From the NCBI GenBank assembly GCA_028023455.1, contig JAQFVV010000028.1, forward strand, positions 312,001-376,000: 64,000 nt of DNA, read 5' to 3'. Source of the stretch: Epiperipatus broadwayi (Eukaryota > Onychophora > Udeonychophora > Euonychophora > Peripatidae). Of the stretch, positions 22,437 through 33,479 are shown one piece after another (the stretch's first letter is position 1; every line of letters starts with the position of its first letter). A program made the translations under genes and the position numbers. The notes under the pieces were generated by a model. That model saw only the letters and a program-made list of their open reading frames with translations, was not told the DNA's origin and did not search any database.

Positions 22437-22552
22437 TGGGGATATTGGATGAGTAGGCATTAGATAGGGATTTTATGCACAAGCCTTTTGGCATTCATTG
22501 ATTACTCTGGTTGGCACAGGATGGCAATACTGTATGGAGAGTTTTGCTTTGT
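22437..22552 (+). repeat. Inverted segment starting at the ribozyme cleavage site
   Basis: The plus strand here starts TGGGGATATTGGATGAGTAG, which is exactly the predicted 5' end of the 3' ribozyme-cleavage product, and runs to the unit end GAGAGTTTTGCTTTG beside the target duplication. The bases just before it (TAGTC) also occur in the ribozyme, so the join is ambiguous by up to 5 bp. Confidence 0.75.
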
Positions 22553-22565
22553 TTCTTTGATTGTT

Positions 22566-23730
22566 GTTAGCCATGGGCAAACAAAATCATATTTTTATAG
22601 TTTGTTTAATTATTTGCAATTACTTTTACAAAATATTTATATAATAATTATTAAACATGAAATATTTCCATATTTACACTTAGATTTTTTTGAAATATAT
22701 TTATTCTTAAAAATGTAAGTTAAGAAATTCAAAGTAACAACAAAATGGAAATTACAATTGTTATACTCTGTCAAACACCATTACACAAAACTTTTGTGAT
22801 ATTTTAATAATTATAAATGCAATTTTAAATATTTGAACAGAATTTTATAGCTATGTGATAACTTTATAATTATTCATTCATGTTTAAAAAATGAAATTTA
22901 ATTAACAAAGATTTTGTTAATTTTTTTTTATTGACTTTACTGTAATTGTCTAACGAAAACAAACTTTTATCAATTATTTTTTCCTGTATTTGGAAATACA
23001 ATTTTTTAAGATATTTTTTCTTTGTCGACTTATATTTTTAATAAATCAAATATATAATATTGAATAAAGGTTTTAATATGAAATAAAATGTTGAACTATT
23101 AGGTAATATTGCCATTAGAAGAAGAATAGAAAAATGTTAAAATAAAGGGGTTAATAATCCAATGTTTAATATATGTAAGAAAAAAAAAACACAACTGCTT
23201 AAATTTATTAAAATTATTTAATTAACGCATGATGTTTAATTATTATTACACTTATTTTGTTCTTGAGATATTTTTAATAAATAAATGTCTTTTTTAAATT
23301 GAACAATATATTAATTGAAAAGTTAGTTGATTGGGATGACAGGTGACATTAGAATGTCAGAAATAATAAATTGAACTTCACTCCGGCTTTAACTTTCAAG
23401 TCTGTCGCCATAACATTGGACAATCCTGCACATCATATGAAACAAGTAGAAAAATATAAACAATGATCAATTTATGTAGTAAACAAATTACTTAAACATC
23501 AGTATTATATAAATTGTTTATTCAGAATCACAATGCTAATTTTTAAATCAGTAAATAAAAATACAATTTTAGAAAGTTTAAATTCTATATATACATAAAC
23601 ATTGTTTAAAATAATTATTTTTCTTCGTTTAATGTGTGGCAACTGAATTATAAAATCTGATAATACGTCTTCCAAAAAACAAAAACAAAAAAGTGTCTAA
23701 CATACACGAAAAGCTTAACATATATACACA
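22566..23730. other. AT-rich spacer
   Basis: No gene or repeat family recognised. Confidence 0.45.
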
Positions 23731-23734
23731 CACC

Positions 23735-24015
23735 TGGATAGTTAGATAAAGTGGGAAAATGGAAGGTTCTACCGCCCAAAGTCCATGAATCACAGCCAAA
23801 CTCTGTTACTTTCTACACTCAAAAAACTTTTTATGAATCCCCAAACAATAAAACCATTTAATTATTATTAGTTTTGTTAAATATCTTGCGCGGTTTAATT
23901 GAGTCATAGAAATGGTAGATTCAGGAGTTTAGAAATGGCATTTAGGAGTTTACGGTCTAAGGATTATAGCCAATCTCTGTCACTTTTGGTACTTAAATTT
24001 CTTATGAACTTTCGA
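23735..24015 (+). repeat. Two adjacent R6 repeat copies
   Basis: The first copy, 23735-23850, has CCAAAGTCCATGAATCACAG then CTCTGTTACTTT. The second, 23885-24015, has GGTCTAAGGATTATAGCC then CTCTGTCACTTTTGG and TTATGAACTTTCGACCAATA. They are about 150 bp apart, so possibly a tandem pair. Confidence 0.55.
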
Positions 24016-24129
24016 CCAATAAATCATTATTTTTTTTTATTTATGCATATACAAATATAGACGCAAAGAATTAAAAAAAAAAAACTAATATTAAATTGTT
24101 GTAAAAAAATATTTTATTTTAGTCAAGCG

Positions 24130-24235
24130 TTGTTAGCCGGGAGGTCATCGCAGCCGCCTTGCAAGCAAGTAGTTGGTTACAGACAGTTGTGGATTCGCGT
24201 CCCGGCCGATGCTATGACATATGAAAATGCAATAT
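24130..24235 (+). repeat. tRNA-derived SINE (S1)
   Basis: A GTTAGCCGGGAGGTCATCGC segment (A-box region) and GGATTCGCGTCCCGGCCGAT (B-box region) are followed by GCTATGACATATG and an AT-rich tail, matching the SINEs at 1880-2005 and 52005-52085. It shows the local G+C peak expected of a tRNA-like head in this AT-rich DNA. Confidence 0.75.
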
Positions 24236-25408
24236 TTAATAAATTAATTATCCACTTTACAATTATTATATAATTTTATAAAAAAAATAATTATATTTTA
24301 TAAGTACAAAATTAAATAACAGTTTCTAAAATATTGACGTACAATTAAAAAAAAAAGGTTTAATTATATATTTTTGTTGAATTTGTAGAAAAAATGAAGA
24401 CATATTCATGAAAAGTGATGAAAAAAAAAGATTTGCAATCTTAATTTTTTAAATCTTTTTTTTTTTAATTTTTTAAAAATAATTTTTTATTTAAAACTGT
24501 ACCATGATGGGTTTTTAATTTGTTAAAAGAAAGATAAAGATATGCAAATTTTTATTCAAATTCTTTCTTACTAATTTGCATCTTAGCTATTCATTCTTGA
24601 TAAACATTTACCCGTCTCAAGGGAACGTGTCAGTAGAAATAATCTTTTGTTTTTTAATTTTTTTAAAGTTAAGTGGCAAAAGAAAAAGCGTAATACTTTA
24701 AAATTCTTAAGTTTGCTGTCAAGGGTTAAAGATCAGGAAAGGTTTTTAAATCATTAATGAATATTAAATGTTTTTCAAAAATTATTATGCAAATAAAGAC
24801 ATTTATCAAATCTCTGTATAATTCTTTTAAGGCTTTCGCATTCCCCTTCATTACATTCTAAGACTATTTTCTTTATTTTTCCCATCCTTTCATTTTGCTG
24901 AAATAAACAATTTTATAAAAAGTCTAACTTTTTTTTTAATAACAGCACGGGTAATAGGATGAAATATTTTTCTTTTATATTTTATGTCATCTTGCATAAT
25001 TAAAATATCGGAGAAGAGATTTATTAATACTTCTTTAAGGAAGCTATAAAATAAACCAAAGAGTTATTTCAGTTTTAAATTAATGTAGAAAAAAAAAAGA
25101 AGAGAGAATATGGGGAGAGGGATAAAATACTTTATTTAATATCCATTTATTCTTATTACTAATTTTATAAAAATAATTACATTTCTTTCTCCAATTATAA
25201 TAAATTGAAGTATTTTTTTTACAGTTACTGAAAATCATTTAATATAATTCAATGAACAGTTAAAACAGAGATTTAAGATTAACAATCTAAAACGCATTTT
25301 CAGATATATATAAAAGATTGATAAATTTTTTAATTAAAACAAAGCATTTGGATATATGTAATATTTTACATTAATCGAATACGTGGATTCATATTTATAT
25401 CGTGTATG
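24236..25408. other. AT-rich spacer
   Basis: No gene or repeat family recognised. Homopolymer A and T runs are frequent. Confidence 0.45.
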
Positions 25409-25416
25409 CCATAAAC

Positions 25417-26098
25417 TAGTGATGTGCAATCTTTTTATGTTTGCGACCCCCGTACTCAAACTGAACTTTTATGCGACCATTATATGCTGTTACCATCCTA
25501 TTATATAAGTATTATTCTTATTTTTTCTGACGTTCGCTTATCTTCTTTTCTGCTATTACCTTTTTTATTTTCTGAACGTTTATTATCCATTTATCCATTA
25601 AAAATTTTAATTTTTATCATGAACATTTTTAAAAATATTTAACTGTAATTTTTGTGACAAAAAATAAGTATGATAAATGTAAAATAATACTTGGTTCTTA
25701 GGAGATCTGCTGATTTGTAGCAAATTATAAATTTTTACGCCTGTGTTAGAAACGTGTACATCCATGAATGTAGTACCATTTATCAACGCTTGAGGGATAC
25801 TAGCACGAAGGACAAAACTCTGAGGGAGTGAATAAGAGAAATGAAAACAATATAAGCAAAGTGGCATTTATGATGTGCTGTTTATACAAAACGGATTGGA
25901 AAATAGAGAAGAAAGTTTTTAAACACTAAAGTGGTCAGACACACAATAATGAATTGAGCAATTTTCATATAATTTTTAATAATGATTAGGTTTTTGCAAT
26001 TAAAAATTTATTATCCAATATGAGAACGTTCCAAATTTTCACGACCCCCAACATTTTTTCTGTAAACTCTTGAGGGTCACAATTCATGTGCGCCGCTA
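25417..26098. mobile_element. hAT-type MITE with 8-bp TSD
   Basis: CCATAAAC flanks both ends (25409-25416 and 26099-26106), an 8-bp duplication as made by hAT transposases. Ends are imperfect inverted repeats: TAGTGATGTGCAATC on the left; TAGCGGCGCACATGAATTG read inward from the right; with TTTGCGACCCCC and GGGGGTCGTGAAAA a little further in. At 682 bp with no recognisable transposase, it is a non-autonomous copy. The ORFs at 25424-25642 and 25607-25867 are not family members I recognise. Confidence 0.88.
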
Positions 26099-26109
26099 CC
26101 ATAAACTAT

Positions 26110-27150
26110 GTTAGTATGCTTAAAATTCAACTACATAAAAATTACAAGTCCGATCTTTCTTCAGTCAGTTATACACAAGATTTTCCCTAAAATCATTACA
26201 ACATATCGTTAACTATAGACTCGATCCATTCAAAATAACAAGTTTAGTTAAAAAAACAGTTATAAGTATCTTAAAGAAAGATTTAAACAAAAATTATAGA
26301 TAGAACAAATGAATAGTTATAACTAAGTTTGAATTGTAGATTATAAAAAAGACATGTGACTATATAAAAAATTTCCATAGTAATTAAATCTTTCATATAT
26401 CAAATCACAAACTCAAGATAGCTCTAAATTTGAAAAACATTTATGAAAATGCAACAACAATGCTATATATGTGTTCAACACATAGATACACGTACATATA
26501 AAGAGTAAATTTAAAAATAGCAGAAATATATTTTACGTTTAATAAAATATATTAATTATAAAAACAATAGAAAGATTTTATGTTACATAAAATATATTAA
26601 TTAGTTTTATAAAAGATTAAGCACTGAGTATTAATTAATAAAATTCCAAAAGGATTAAAGAATAAATTACAAAGCTTTTAATTAAAAGAAGAAATAAAGC
26701 AATTCAATCCAGATACATTATCTATGAAGCATATTAAAATTAGGAATTGATATTAGGATTTTGCTGTGAGATTGACCAATGAAATGCAGTGATCAGTTAA
26801 TGTATAAATCTAGGATGAGTTCAGGATGACATACAGTGTATATGCTAAAAGAACTACTTTCAATGGGATATTAACTAGTAATGATGCTGGATGCCATTGT
26901 ATGCCAGTGATACAGGTTATATTGTGGAGAGATCTACCTTGTACCAAAATAGATCAAGGAGATGCTTTCTCTACTTTCATTCTTTCGAAACTCTGATTTA
27001 TAAGATGTCACCTGATCTATAACCCACATCTCATAACTATAAAACAATCTTCCTGAAAAATAAGATAAAAATTAAAATGAATGATAAAACCCATATGAGT
27101 GGACATTTTTGTTGTTTTGGAGTTTAGTCTCATTTATATGATATTACATA
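26110..27150. other. AT-rich spacer
   Basis: No gene or repeat family recognised. Confidence 0.4.
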
Positions 27151-27173
27151 GAAGATATTGAAAATGCAATATA

Positions 27174-27474
27174 TTGGTAAGGGAACAAACAGATGTTACT
27201 GACCTCATTGAAAAAATTAAAAGACTGAAGTGGAATTGGGCTGGACATATTGCTAGAAGAGATGATAATAGATGGACAATTGAAATCTTAATCAGGATTC
27301 CGAGGGATTGTAAAAGAGCCATAAAGAGACCACATGTGAGATGGATGGATGAAATAAAAAAGTGTGCATGGGTGGTGTGGGGGAGAGAAGCTAAAGATCA
27401 GAGAAGATGGACTGAACTTGGAGAGACTATCATCCTGCAGTGGATTGATAATGTTTGATGATGATGATGACATA
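27174..27474 (+). pseudogene. RTE-type LINE C-terminus, best copy
   Basis: A 94-codon frame (27174-27458) carries the RTE tail: LIEKIKRLKWNWAGHIARRD, RWTIEILIRIPRDCKR, RPHVRWMDEIKKC, AKDQRRWTELGE and a final QWIDNV stop. In full-length RTE elements this region follows the reverse transcriptase. It is 5' truncated, as usual for LINE insertions, and ends in a TGATGATGATGA tail just after the stop. It is followed at once by an R1 fold-back. Confidence 0.88.
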
Positions 27475-27625
27475 GAGGCAACACTCTCCATACAGTAGTG
27501 CCACTCAGTGCAAGCCATAGTAATCAATGGATGCATTCACTGATTTCTCTAGCTTACACTGAGTGGCACTACTGTATGGAGAGTTTTACCTCTGTTTAAA
27601 CAACTTGTATAAGCATAAAGAATGG
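27475..27625. mobile_element. Fold-back R1 repeat without ribozyme core
   Basis: Arms 27475-27534 and 27535-27597 are near-perfect inverted copies (AGAGGCAACACTCTCCATAC, GTAGTGCCACTCAGTGCAAG) meeting at GGATGCATTCACTGATTTCT. They form a hairpin with almost no loop. The downstream AACTTGTATAAGCATAAAGA with GGTGATC is the usual R1 flank. Confidence 0.75.
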
Positions 27626-28327
27626 TGATCTATGTCCTGTGAAAGTCAATTAATATTCCATAAAAAATTATAAAATTAATACAAGCCATACATTATTTTA
27701 AAAGCCATGCCATTTGAAACATATTTGGCCCTGCTGGTGGAATGATCTGTATATCATCAATGCTAATACAGACATTAACAGTTCCTAGCAAGCTGTCAAA
27801 GAAAATGGATGTCAGTTTTAGGAACTGAATAGATATTAATCACGCAATACTTGTTTATTAAATACGCATTGTATTGTTTGCTTAAATATGTAAGTTTATT
27901 ATTTTGGAAGCCTTTGTTTTCGACTTTTGACTGTTTTATTATAATGTATTTAAATCAACACCAATAATCGTTGTGACTGAACATTTATTCTTGTTATTAT
28001 TGTCATAATAATTATAAATATTGTTTACATCAAATATTATTTTGGCATTAAAACTTTCAACTATTTTACATTCGTTTTTACATGTTATCATCATATTTAA
28101 TTCACAATCTTTAATTCTTGTTATTAAATCCTTTATCAATCATTTATTGATACGTTGTAGTACTTTTCTTTCACATTTGTCTTTGTATATTGCAGTCTTC
28201 TCCTGCAATTCTTAAATTAGGATTTAAATATTATTTCTTTTTATAAATTAGACAACTTCCATATTTCTCCATTCTTTTTTATTTCGTAAATAATTTCATA
28301 TAAATAAAAATACAATAAAAGACAACC

Positions 28328-28369
28328 CCCAAGATGCATTTCGTGCTGAACCAGCACTCATCAATTGGG
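28328..28369 (-). ncRNA. Hammerhead ribozyme (F2), C3 mutated
   Basis: Minus strand: CCCAA, TTGATGA, stem II GTGCT/AGCAC with loop GGTTC, GAAA, self-complementary ATGCAT, C, TTGGG. Stem I CCCAA/TTGGG is fully paired. The only core change is C3 to T, expected to reduce activity strongly. Confidence 0.8.
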
Positions 28370-28692
28370 CCAGGTCATCATCTCTCATGTCTTTATTACA
28401 TTAAGAGTATTTATGTAGAGCAAATTGTTTCATTTTTATTTTCAAGCGTCAATTTACTCCACCCCCAACTTTTACGTCATTAACTTTTTGATAAACACGT
28501 AATGATTATTACTAATAATTTATTGAACTAGAGATTTTTTCTAGCACAGATATGTACTTTAATCCAAGTTAAAGATTAATATATCAGATTTTCAGCACAC
28601 ACACATGGCTATTTACGTTTCTCTTTCTCACATGCGTAATATCTTCATAAATAATTTCACATAAATAAAGATACAATAAAAGATAAATAACC

Positions 28693-28734
28693 CCCAAGAT
28701 GCATTTCGTGCTGAATCAGCACTCATCAGTTGGG
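28693..28734 (-). ncRNA. Hammerhead ribozyme (F2), intact
   Basis: Minus strand: stem I CCCAA/TTGGG, core CTGATGA, 5-bp stem II GTGCT/AGCAC with loop GATTC, GAAA, palindromic ATGCAT and C17 (cleavage triplet ATC, allowed by the NUH rule). Stems I, II and III all differ from family F1 yet every pair is kept, which supports a functional fold. Confidence 0.87.
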
Positions 28735-29489
28735 CCAGGTCATCATCTTTCATATATATCTTTACTATATGAGTATTTATATAGAGCAAATCGTTTCATT
28801 TTTATTTTCAAGCATACTCAAAAATTACCTATGGATTCTTGGTTAAAGAAAGGAACTTCAAAGCAAGGAGAGGTAAGTACTTCTTTTGGCACATCTATGA
28901 TGGAGGAAGAAATTATGGTTTCTTCAAAATTTAATGTTAAAAAGTGGATACCATTTAAGAGCATATCAAAAAAAAAAAAAACCACGATAAAAGTTATTCA
29001 AATTGGAAATTTAATTGTGTATCAGCAACACAAGTGCTGTTGATGCATTGTGTGTTTATATAATAAAATATTCAGGTGGTTTTTAGCTTCACTAAACTTC
29101 ATGGGCATTTGGATCTGAAATGTGCAATTACAAAGAAAAAGATTTACATTTTTTAAAGAGACAACATAATTCACTAGAAAAATCTAAGCTTCAAATAATT
29201 ATAAATACTAAAACTAAAAATGGAAATGCATCAAAAGCATATTTTCTTATGACTTATCACATCACACTTAATGGCGAAGCTCATGCACATGGAGAAATAG
29301 TCATTAAGTGTTGTGTGGAAGAGATTGTATCATGTTAATCAAAGAATTTGCTAAAAAAATATTAATTATCAAATAATAATATTTTATGCCAAATCAAAAA
29401 TTATTCTCCATGACAGAGAAAGATGTAATTTGTTGACATAGATTTTGCAGAGAATATGTATTGAAAATGGAAGAGTGTTGATACCATGG

Positions 29490-29840
29490 ACTTTCTGTAT
29501 TACAGTAGTAAACACCTAGTTCAAGCCATAATAATCTATGGATGCAACAAGGTTTGTGCATTAAAATCCCTATCTAGTATCTAATATCCACAAATTAGTT
29601 TCTAGTTTGTGGCCTGCATCAGTGAGGGGCCTTGGATTTGAGAGTACTCAGCTCACTGATGAAGCTAAAACATAATCTGGGAAAATTGAAGAAGTAGACC
29701 CTGGATGGGAATTTTGATGTGCACATCTTCTAGCATTCATTGATTACTAAAGTTTTCACTAGGTGGAACTCCTGTATGGAGATTGCTACTGTGTTAACAG
29801 CTTATGTAAGTATAGGTCATGTAATGTTTTAGTAGTTTGC
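29490..29840. mobile_element. Fold-back R1 with two opposed hammerhead fossils
   Basis: The left arm (ATTACAGTAGTAAACACCTA region) and the right arm (CACTAGGTGGAACTCCTGTA region) are inverted. A minus-strand ribozyme fossil lies at 29587-29628 (CTGATGC instead of CTGATGA, GAAA kept), and a plus-strand one starts at 29652 (CTCA, CTGATGA, then AAAA-type damage). Both are inactive by core mutation. It is nested within the ZBED-type pseudogene. Confidence 0.65.
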
Positions 29841-30009
29841 TGTATTACTGGTGCTTGTTCATGATGAATTTAATAATAGTATTAAAGAAGATTTACACAT
29901 GTGCAAAGATCTACAAATAAAAACTACAAGAGAAGATATATTCAACTGTATTAATAATTATATTACTAAACATGAAATCAAATGGGAAAAGTATATTGAT
30001 ATTTAGTGT

Positions 30010-30290
30010 TTCCTGAAGGTTTGTTATGATGGTGTTCTACTTGTATTTTTTATATTGGACTGTTTCCGTCATCTAATATGAGTATTGAATGACTTTAAAA
30101 AAATTTAATTTTTATTTAAATATTCCAAATGCATTCAACTGTTAATAATAGCACAACAAACAGGTTAGAATATGCACAATGTTTTGAGAGGTATTATTCT
30201 CCCCTCTTCTTAGCATGGGATTCGACTCTGGACCCTTAGATTCTTGAATTTTAAGGTAATGCTCTAACCGAGTTATCCTGCCAAAGAGTT
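30010..30290 (-). repeat. SINE S2 with conserved tail
   Basis: Minus strand: head GGCAGGATAACTCGGTTAGA, GCATTACC, then GGGTCCAGAGTCGAATCCC as B box, then a body ending near CAACTGTTAATAATAGCAC and a tail shared with 41088-41397 (TATTGGACTGTTTCCGTCAT). It lies inside the broken ZBED-type gene. Confidence 0.75.
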
Positions 30291-30942
30291 CAAGCAATGA
30301 TAGAAAAAATTAAGTGTTATAACACATGTTCTCCAAATAACTACAAAAAGCACAAAAAGTCATGGTTTATTGCATAGGCAAGCACTAGCGACAAAAAGCT
30401 TTATTATAAAATGATTTTGAATGAAGCCATAACAGGGATCAACTATGTAAAATCTTGACTTTAATCCTGACTATATAAAATTTTGTGTCATGGGTAGTGA
30501 AGATGCTGTGCTTTTATTACATATTGATATGAGATGTTTATCTGGAGGAAAAACACTATACAGAACATTACTGAGATTTTTCAAACTTTGAAGTGAAGTT
30601 AGGGTTTTTTCACATGTTAAATAATTTAGTATAGAATTTCATCAATTTTTCACAAATCATTTGCAATTGATGAATCTTGCATACTTGATGGATGTTTTAA
30701 TTAAGTGCAATAAAATTAATTTATCATTACGAAGAAAGAATATTGCAATTTTTAATGCAAGAGATATTGATAGAAGTTGCTTTCCTCTCTTGTATGAGTT
30801 TTTAACTGATATAAATTCTAAAGCAGTTGGTGAAGTTTCCAACAAAATTTTAGAATGCTTACACATCTTATAGTCAACTCGATGGCAATATTTTTTATTT
30901 TCCATTGAAAATAATTTCTGGATTTGGAATCCTTATATAGGA

Positions 30943-31060
30943 ACAGATAAGCCAATAGGTTTAGGTGCAAGGGATTAGAAAAATCTAATTGATTTAATTA
31001 ACAGATAAGCCAATAGGCTTAGGTGCAAGGGATTAGAAAAATCTAATTGATTTAATTAAT
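30943..31060. repeat. Tandem duplication, 58-bp unit
   Basis: ACAGATAAGCCAATAGG begins at 30943 and 31001. The two units differ by about one base, so the duplication is recent. Confidence 0.9.
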
Positions 31061-31352
31061 GATTGATTTAAAACAATAACATAAAATATTGCTATGATTT
31101 CTGGACAAGTTTAACAGGAGTGTCCTAACACATCAAAACTAGCCTTTTGTGTTTATCTTCTCTTTACAATGACATATTTAAGTGTAATAGGATTTTTATA
31201 TTATTCTCTTACCAAATCAAAGCATAGGAACAGACTTAGTGTTATACCAAATATGAAAATTTAGCTTTCTAACATTGTGTCTGATACCAAAAGAATTTGT
31301 ATTTCAAAGACCCAAAACATCAAAGTCTTTAAAAATCTAATTTTACTATATA

Positions 31353-32237
31353 TGAGGGGAGATCCAAAAATGACTAGAATCGTTCTCTGGTTTGCATGCC
31401 TGTTGTAGTACATGCTTTTGCTATTACACACTTCTTGCAGGAACCTTTATACATCAAGCTGCCAAATGACATTGCCATGTGAAATTGTGGTGCCATGTAG
31501 CAACTTTTTTTGTAAAGTGTATTTGGCATATTTGTTGATTTTTATAATGACTGAAAAGTTTGAACAATGTGCAATTCTGTTTTCATTTACAGAAAGTGGT
31601 AAGGAAAACAGTTGTAATGCTTGAAATAGATTACAAGACAGTTCATATCATGAAAACACTAGTTTATGAGTGGTTTAATTGAAATGTTAAATTCACCATA
31701 TCCCTACAAAGTGTGGCAAGTGAAGTCCAAAATCAAAACAACGCTAATTTTTTTGGTATAAATGACATTTTTCTCTCAGATTTAGTTCATAATGGTTAGG
31801 TATTTTACCTGTAAGTTTTAAAACATTTACATGATGCAGTAGAATGTAAATGTCCATTTTGTGGCAAAGAAAAAAGTCTCCATTTCACCCCAACAAGGTA
31901 TAATCTCTCAAAATCTTGAGTATGAAACAATTAAATTCAACATGATCCAGTTTATCTATCAGCTATATTTCCTCGATCTCCTTTCATGCAATTTTTTTTA
32001 ATCTCTTGACTGAAAAAATGTCTCAATTTGTTTTTATGGACTTAGAAAGTGAAAAAAAAACTTTTAGTTGTTAAAAAGTATCACTATGCAAGTGTTTCTT
32101 GACTACTTTGAAAAATGAAAAAACATGTTTAGATCTGTGTATTGCATCAAATGGATAGTTCTTTAAAGAGATTAAATTTATAACACTTTAAACAATTTTT
32201 TATTATAAAATTCTAGTTACTTTTGGGTACTCCCTCA
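31353..32237 (+). mobile_element. mariner-type transposon copy M2
   Basis: Flanked by TA (31351-31352, 32238-32239). Ends TGAGGGGAGATCCAAAAATG and, reversed, TGAGGGAGTACCCAAAAGTA are inverted repeats. The transposase is internally deleted. The N-terminal part reads TEKFEQCAILFSFTESGKEN then TLVYEWFN (helix-turn-helix region). The far end keeps a YFEK-type tail near GACTACTTTGAAAAATGAAA and GTATTGCATCAAATGGATAG, the C-terminal DYFEKW-(H/L)-xCI-x-x-xG region. At 885 bp it cannot move by itself. Confidence 0.82.
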
Positions 32238-32239
32238 TA

Positions 32240-33470
32240 TATACTGGATTACTTTATTATTTCCATGTTTTGTTTTATATAATCAAAAGTGAATAAATGT
32301 TCATGTAAAAACCATTATATTTACTTGCTTAATTTAGTTATTATTGCTAGTATCTACCTATCCTATAAAAGAACCACAAGTCTAGAAATTTCAGGATTTA
32401 TGAAGTGTTCCATCATATCAAGAATTTGTAAAACACTGATTTAGAATACGTAACCATACTTATGGGTTTTTTTCCATCTCATTTTTAAATGTACATTTCA
32501 CAATTTTGCATTCAAATTTGTTATTACATATACTACCTCTTATTATAGGCTTCTTAACCTTTCACTAAAAATTAAAGATAATTAAAAAGATTAAAATGTT
32601 AGTTTAATCTTTTCATCATGAGTTTCATTTGATAAGTGGAATGGCAGAACTGTTCTGTTAAGTTTGCTTTGGCTCTCAGTTAAATTTTCTCCCAGTTAAC
32701 TATTTATTATAAAAATATTTTAGTTTTTACTTTTGTCAATAGATGTCATCACATCTGATTTTATTCACTTCTCATACAAAGCAATGAGTTTTCACATCGG
32801 GTTTGTCAAAAAGAGAGCCAAGTTTTAATTTAATGTGAAAGATTATTTTTACATTGCAAGTGCATTTCTATGAATTTTAAGAATATTTTTATTAATGAAA
32901 ATAAAATATATTTATTTTTTATGTGTGCTAATGTGTTTTTTTAATGATTTAAAGAAGCTTGTGTAAAAAAGGAAATTTTAATTAGAAATTCATATGTATG
33001 TTTTTTTTATTTCTTAATATAGAGTATATGCTAATAAATATTAAAAATCTATTCATTTTTTAAAACAATTACACAATCTTTCTAAAAAATTAATTATTAC
33101 TGAAAATATTTGAAATTTGATATAATGCATTTTCAAACTGAAGGTTACATGTATAAAAAACTAACTTCTCCTCTGAGATTAGTTTATTATTTGTAAATAT
33201 CTAATTTACAGTCAACAGTGTAGATGGAGATAGAATGTGGTAATTTCCATTTTTATTTGTTAATTTGAATAGTTTTCATAATGATTCATGAGATTTAAGC
33301 TGGAGTTGGTAAACAATCATTGGTGAGGAGTGATTTGATATATATGTATATGAATTTAATTTTAATGTATGCACATTATTCTCTTGTCATTATCAGATTG
33401 AGATAACCAGATAATAGTATGCTCAGACTCAATCCCAATACTTGATCATTATCAGAGCTAGTTTATACAA
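32240..33470. other. AT-rich spacer
   Basis: No gene or repeat family recognised. Confidence 0.4.
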
Positions 33471-33479
33471 TTTACCCAT

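Larger units (their letters stand above)
21611..22565 (-). mobile_element. Tandem hammerhead retroelement insertion with 13-bp TSD
   Basis: TTCTTTGATTGTT occurs at both edges (21611-21623 and 22553-22565), so 21624-22552 is one insertion. It holds one complete and one partial copy of a 456-bp unit in head-to-tail order on the minus strand (CATCACATGATCACTATC at 21635 and 22091), each with an intact hammerhead. A 116-bp inverted segment follows at 22437-22552. Landmarks per unit: CTGAACTTAGTTCAG, a purine-rich stretch, ribozyme, GGATGAGTAGGCATTAGATA and the R1 end. No protein is encoded, so it must rely on enzymes supplied elsewhere. Confidence 0.8.
28265..28812 (-). mobile_element. Tandem pair of F2 hammerhead repeats
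   Basis: Two direct copies of about 180 bp (28265-28447 and 28634-28812) are 365 bp apart. Both run from an AATTTCAYATAAATAAARATAC region through the ribozyme to GTTTCATTTTTATTTTCAAGC. The 185 bp between them (CACCCCCAACTTTTACGTC region) is unique here. Direct repeats each with a hammerhead, spaced under 400 bp, match retrozyme or Penelope terminal-repeat organisation. The right copy abuts a broken ZBED-type transposase gene. Confidence 0.75.
28833..30905 (+). pseudogene. ZBED5-like hAT transposase gene, broken
   Basis: Three plus-strand pieces lie in family order. At 28833-29040, MDSWLKKGTSKQGEVSTSF resembles the N-terminus of ZBED/SCAND3-like proteins. At 29120-29338, KAYFLMTYHITLNGEAHAHG followed by VIKCCVEEIVSC matches the ASYxVAYxIAxxGxAHTIGExLIKPC segment. 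At 30478-30900, LLHIDMRCLSGGKTLYRT then LQLMNLAYLMDVLIKCNKIN with NLSLRRKNIAIFNA match EVRWLSRGKVL, LAYLADIF and LNLSLQGKN. Stops and frameshifts occur, and the dimerisation domain is missing. An R1 fold-back (29490-29840) and a SINE (30010-30290) interrupt it. Confidence 0.8.

Noticed and set aside
21624-22552. CRISPR-like or satellite array
   Set aside because: Only two units of 456 bp, flanked by a 13-bp target duplication; repeat length and spacing do not fit CRISPR, and the duplication argues for an insertion.
25424-25867. Frames inside the hAT MITE as transposase
   Set aside because: No hAT motif could be recognised in either frame, and the 682-bp length leaves no room for one.
29587-29628. 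Active hammerhead
   Set aside because: Core reads CTGATGC and stems I and III are broken (TTTGTGGA); treated as a fossil.
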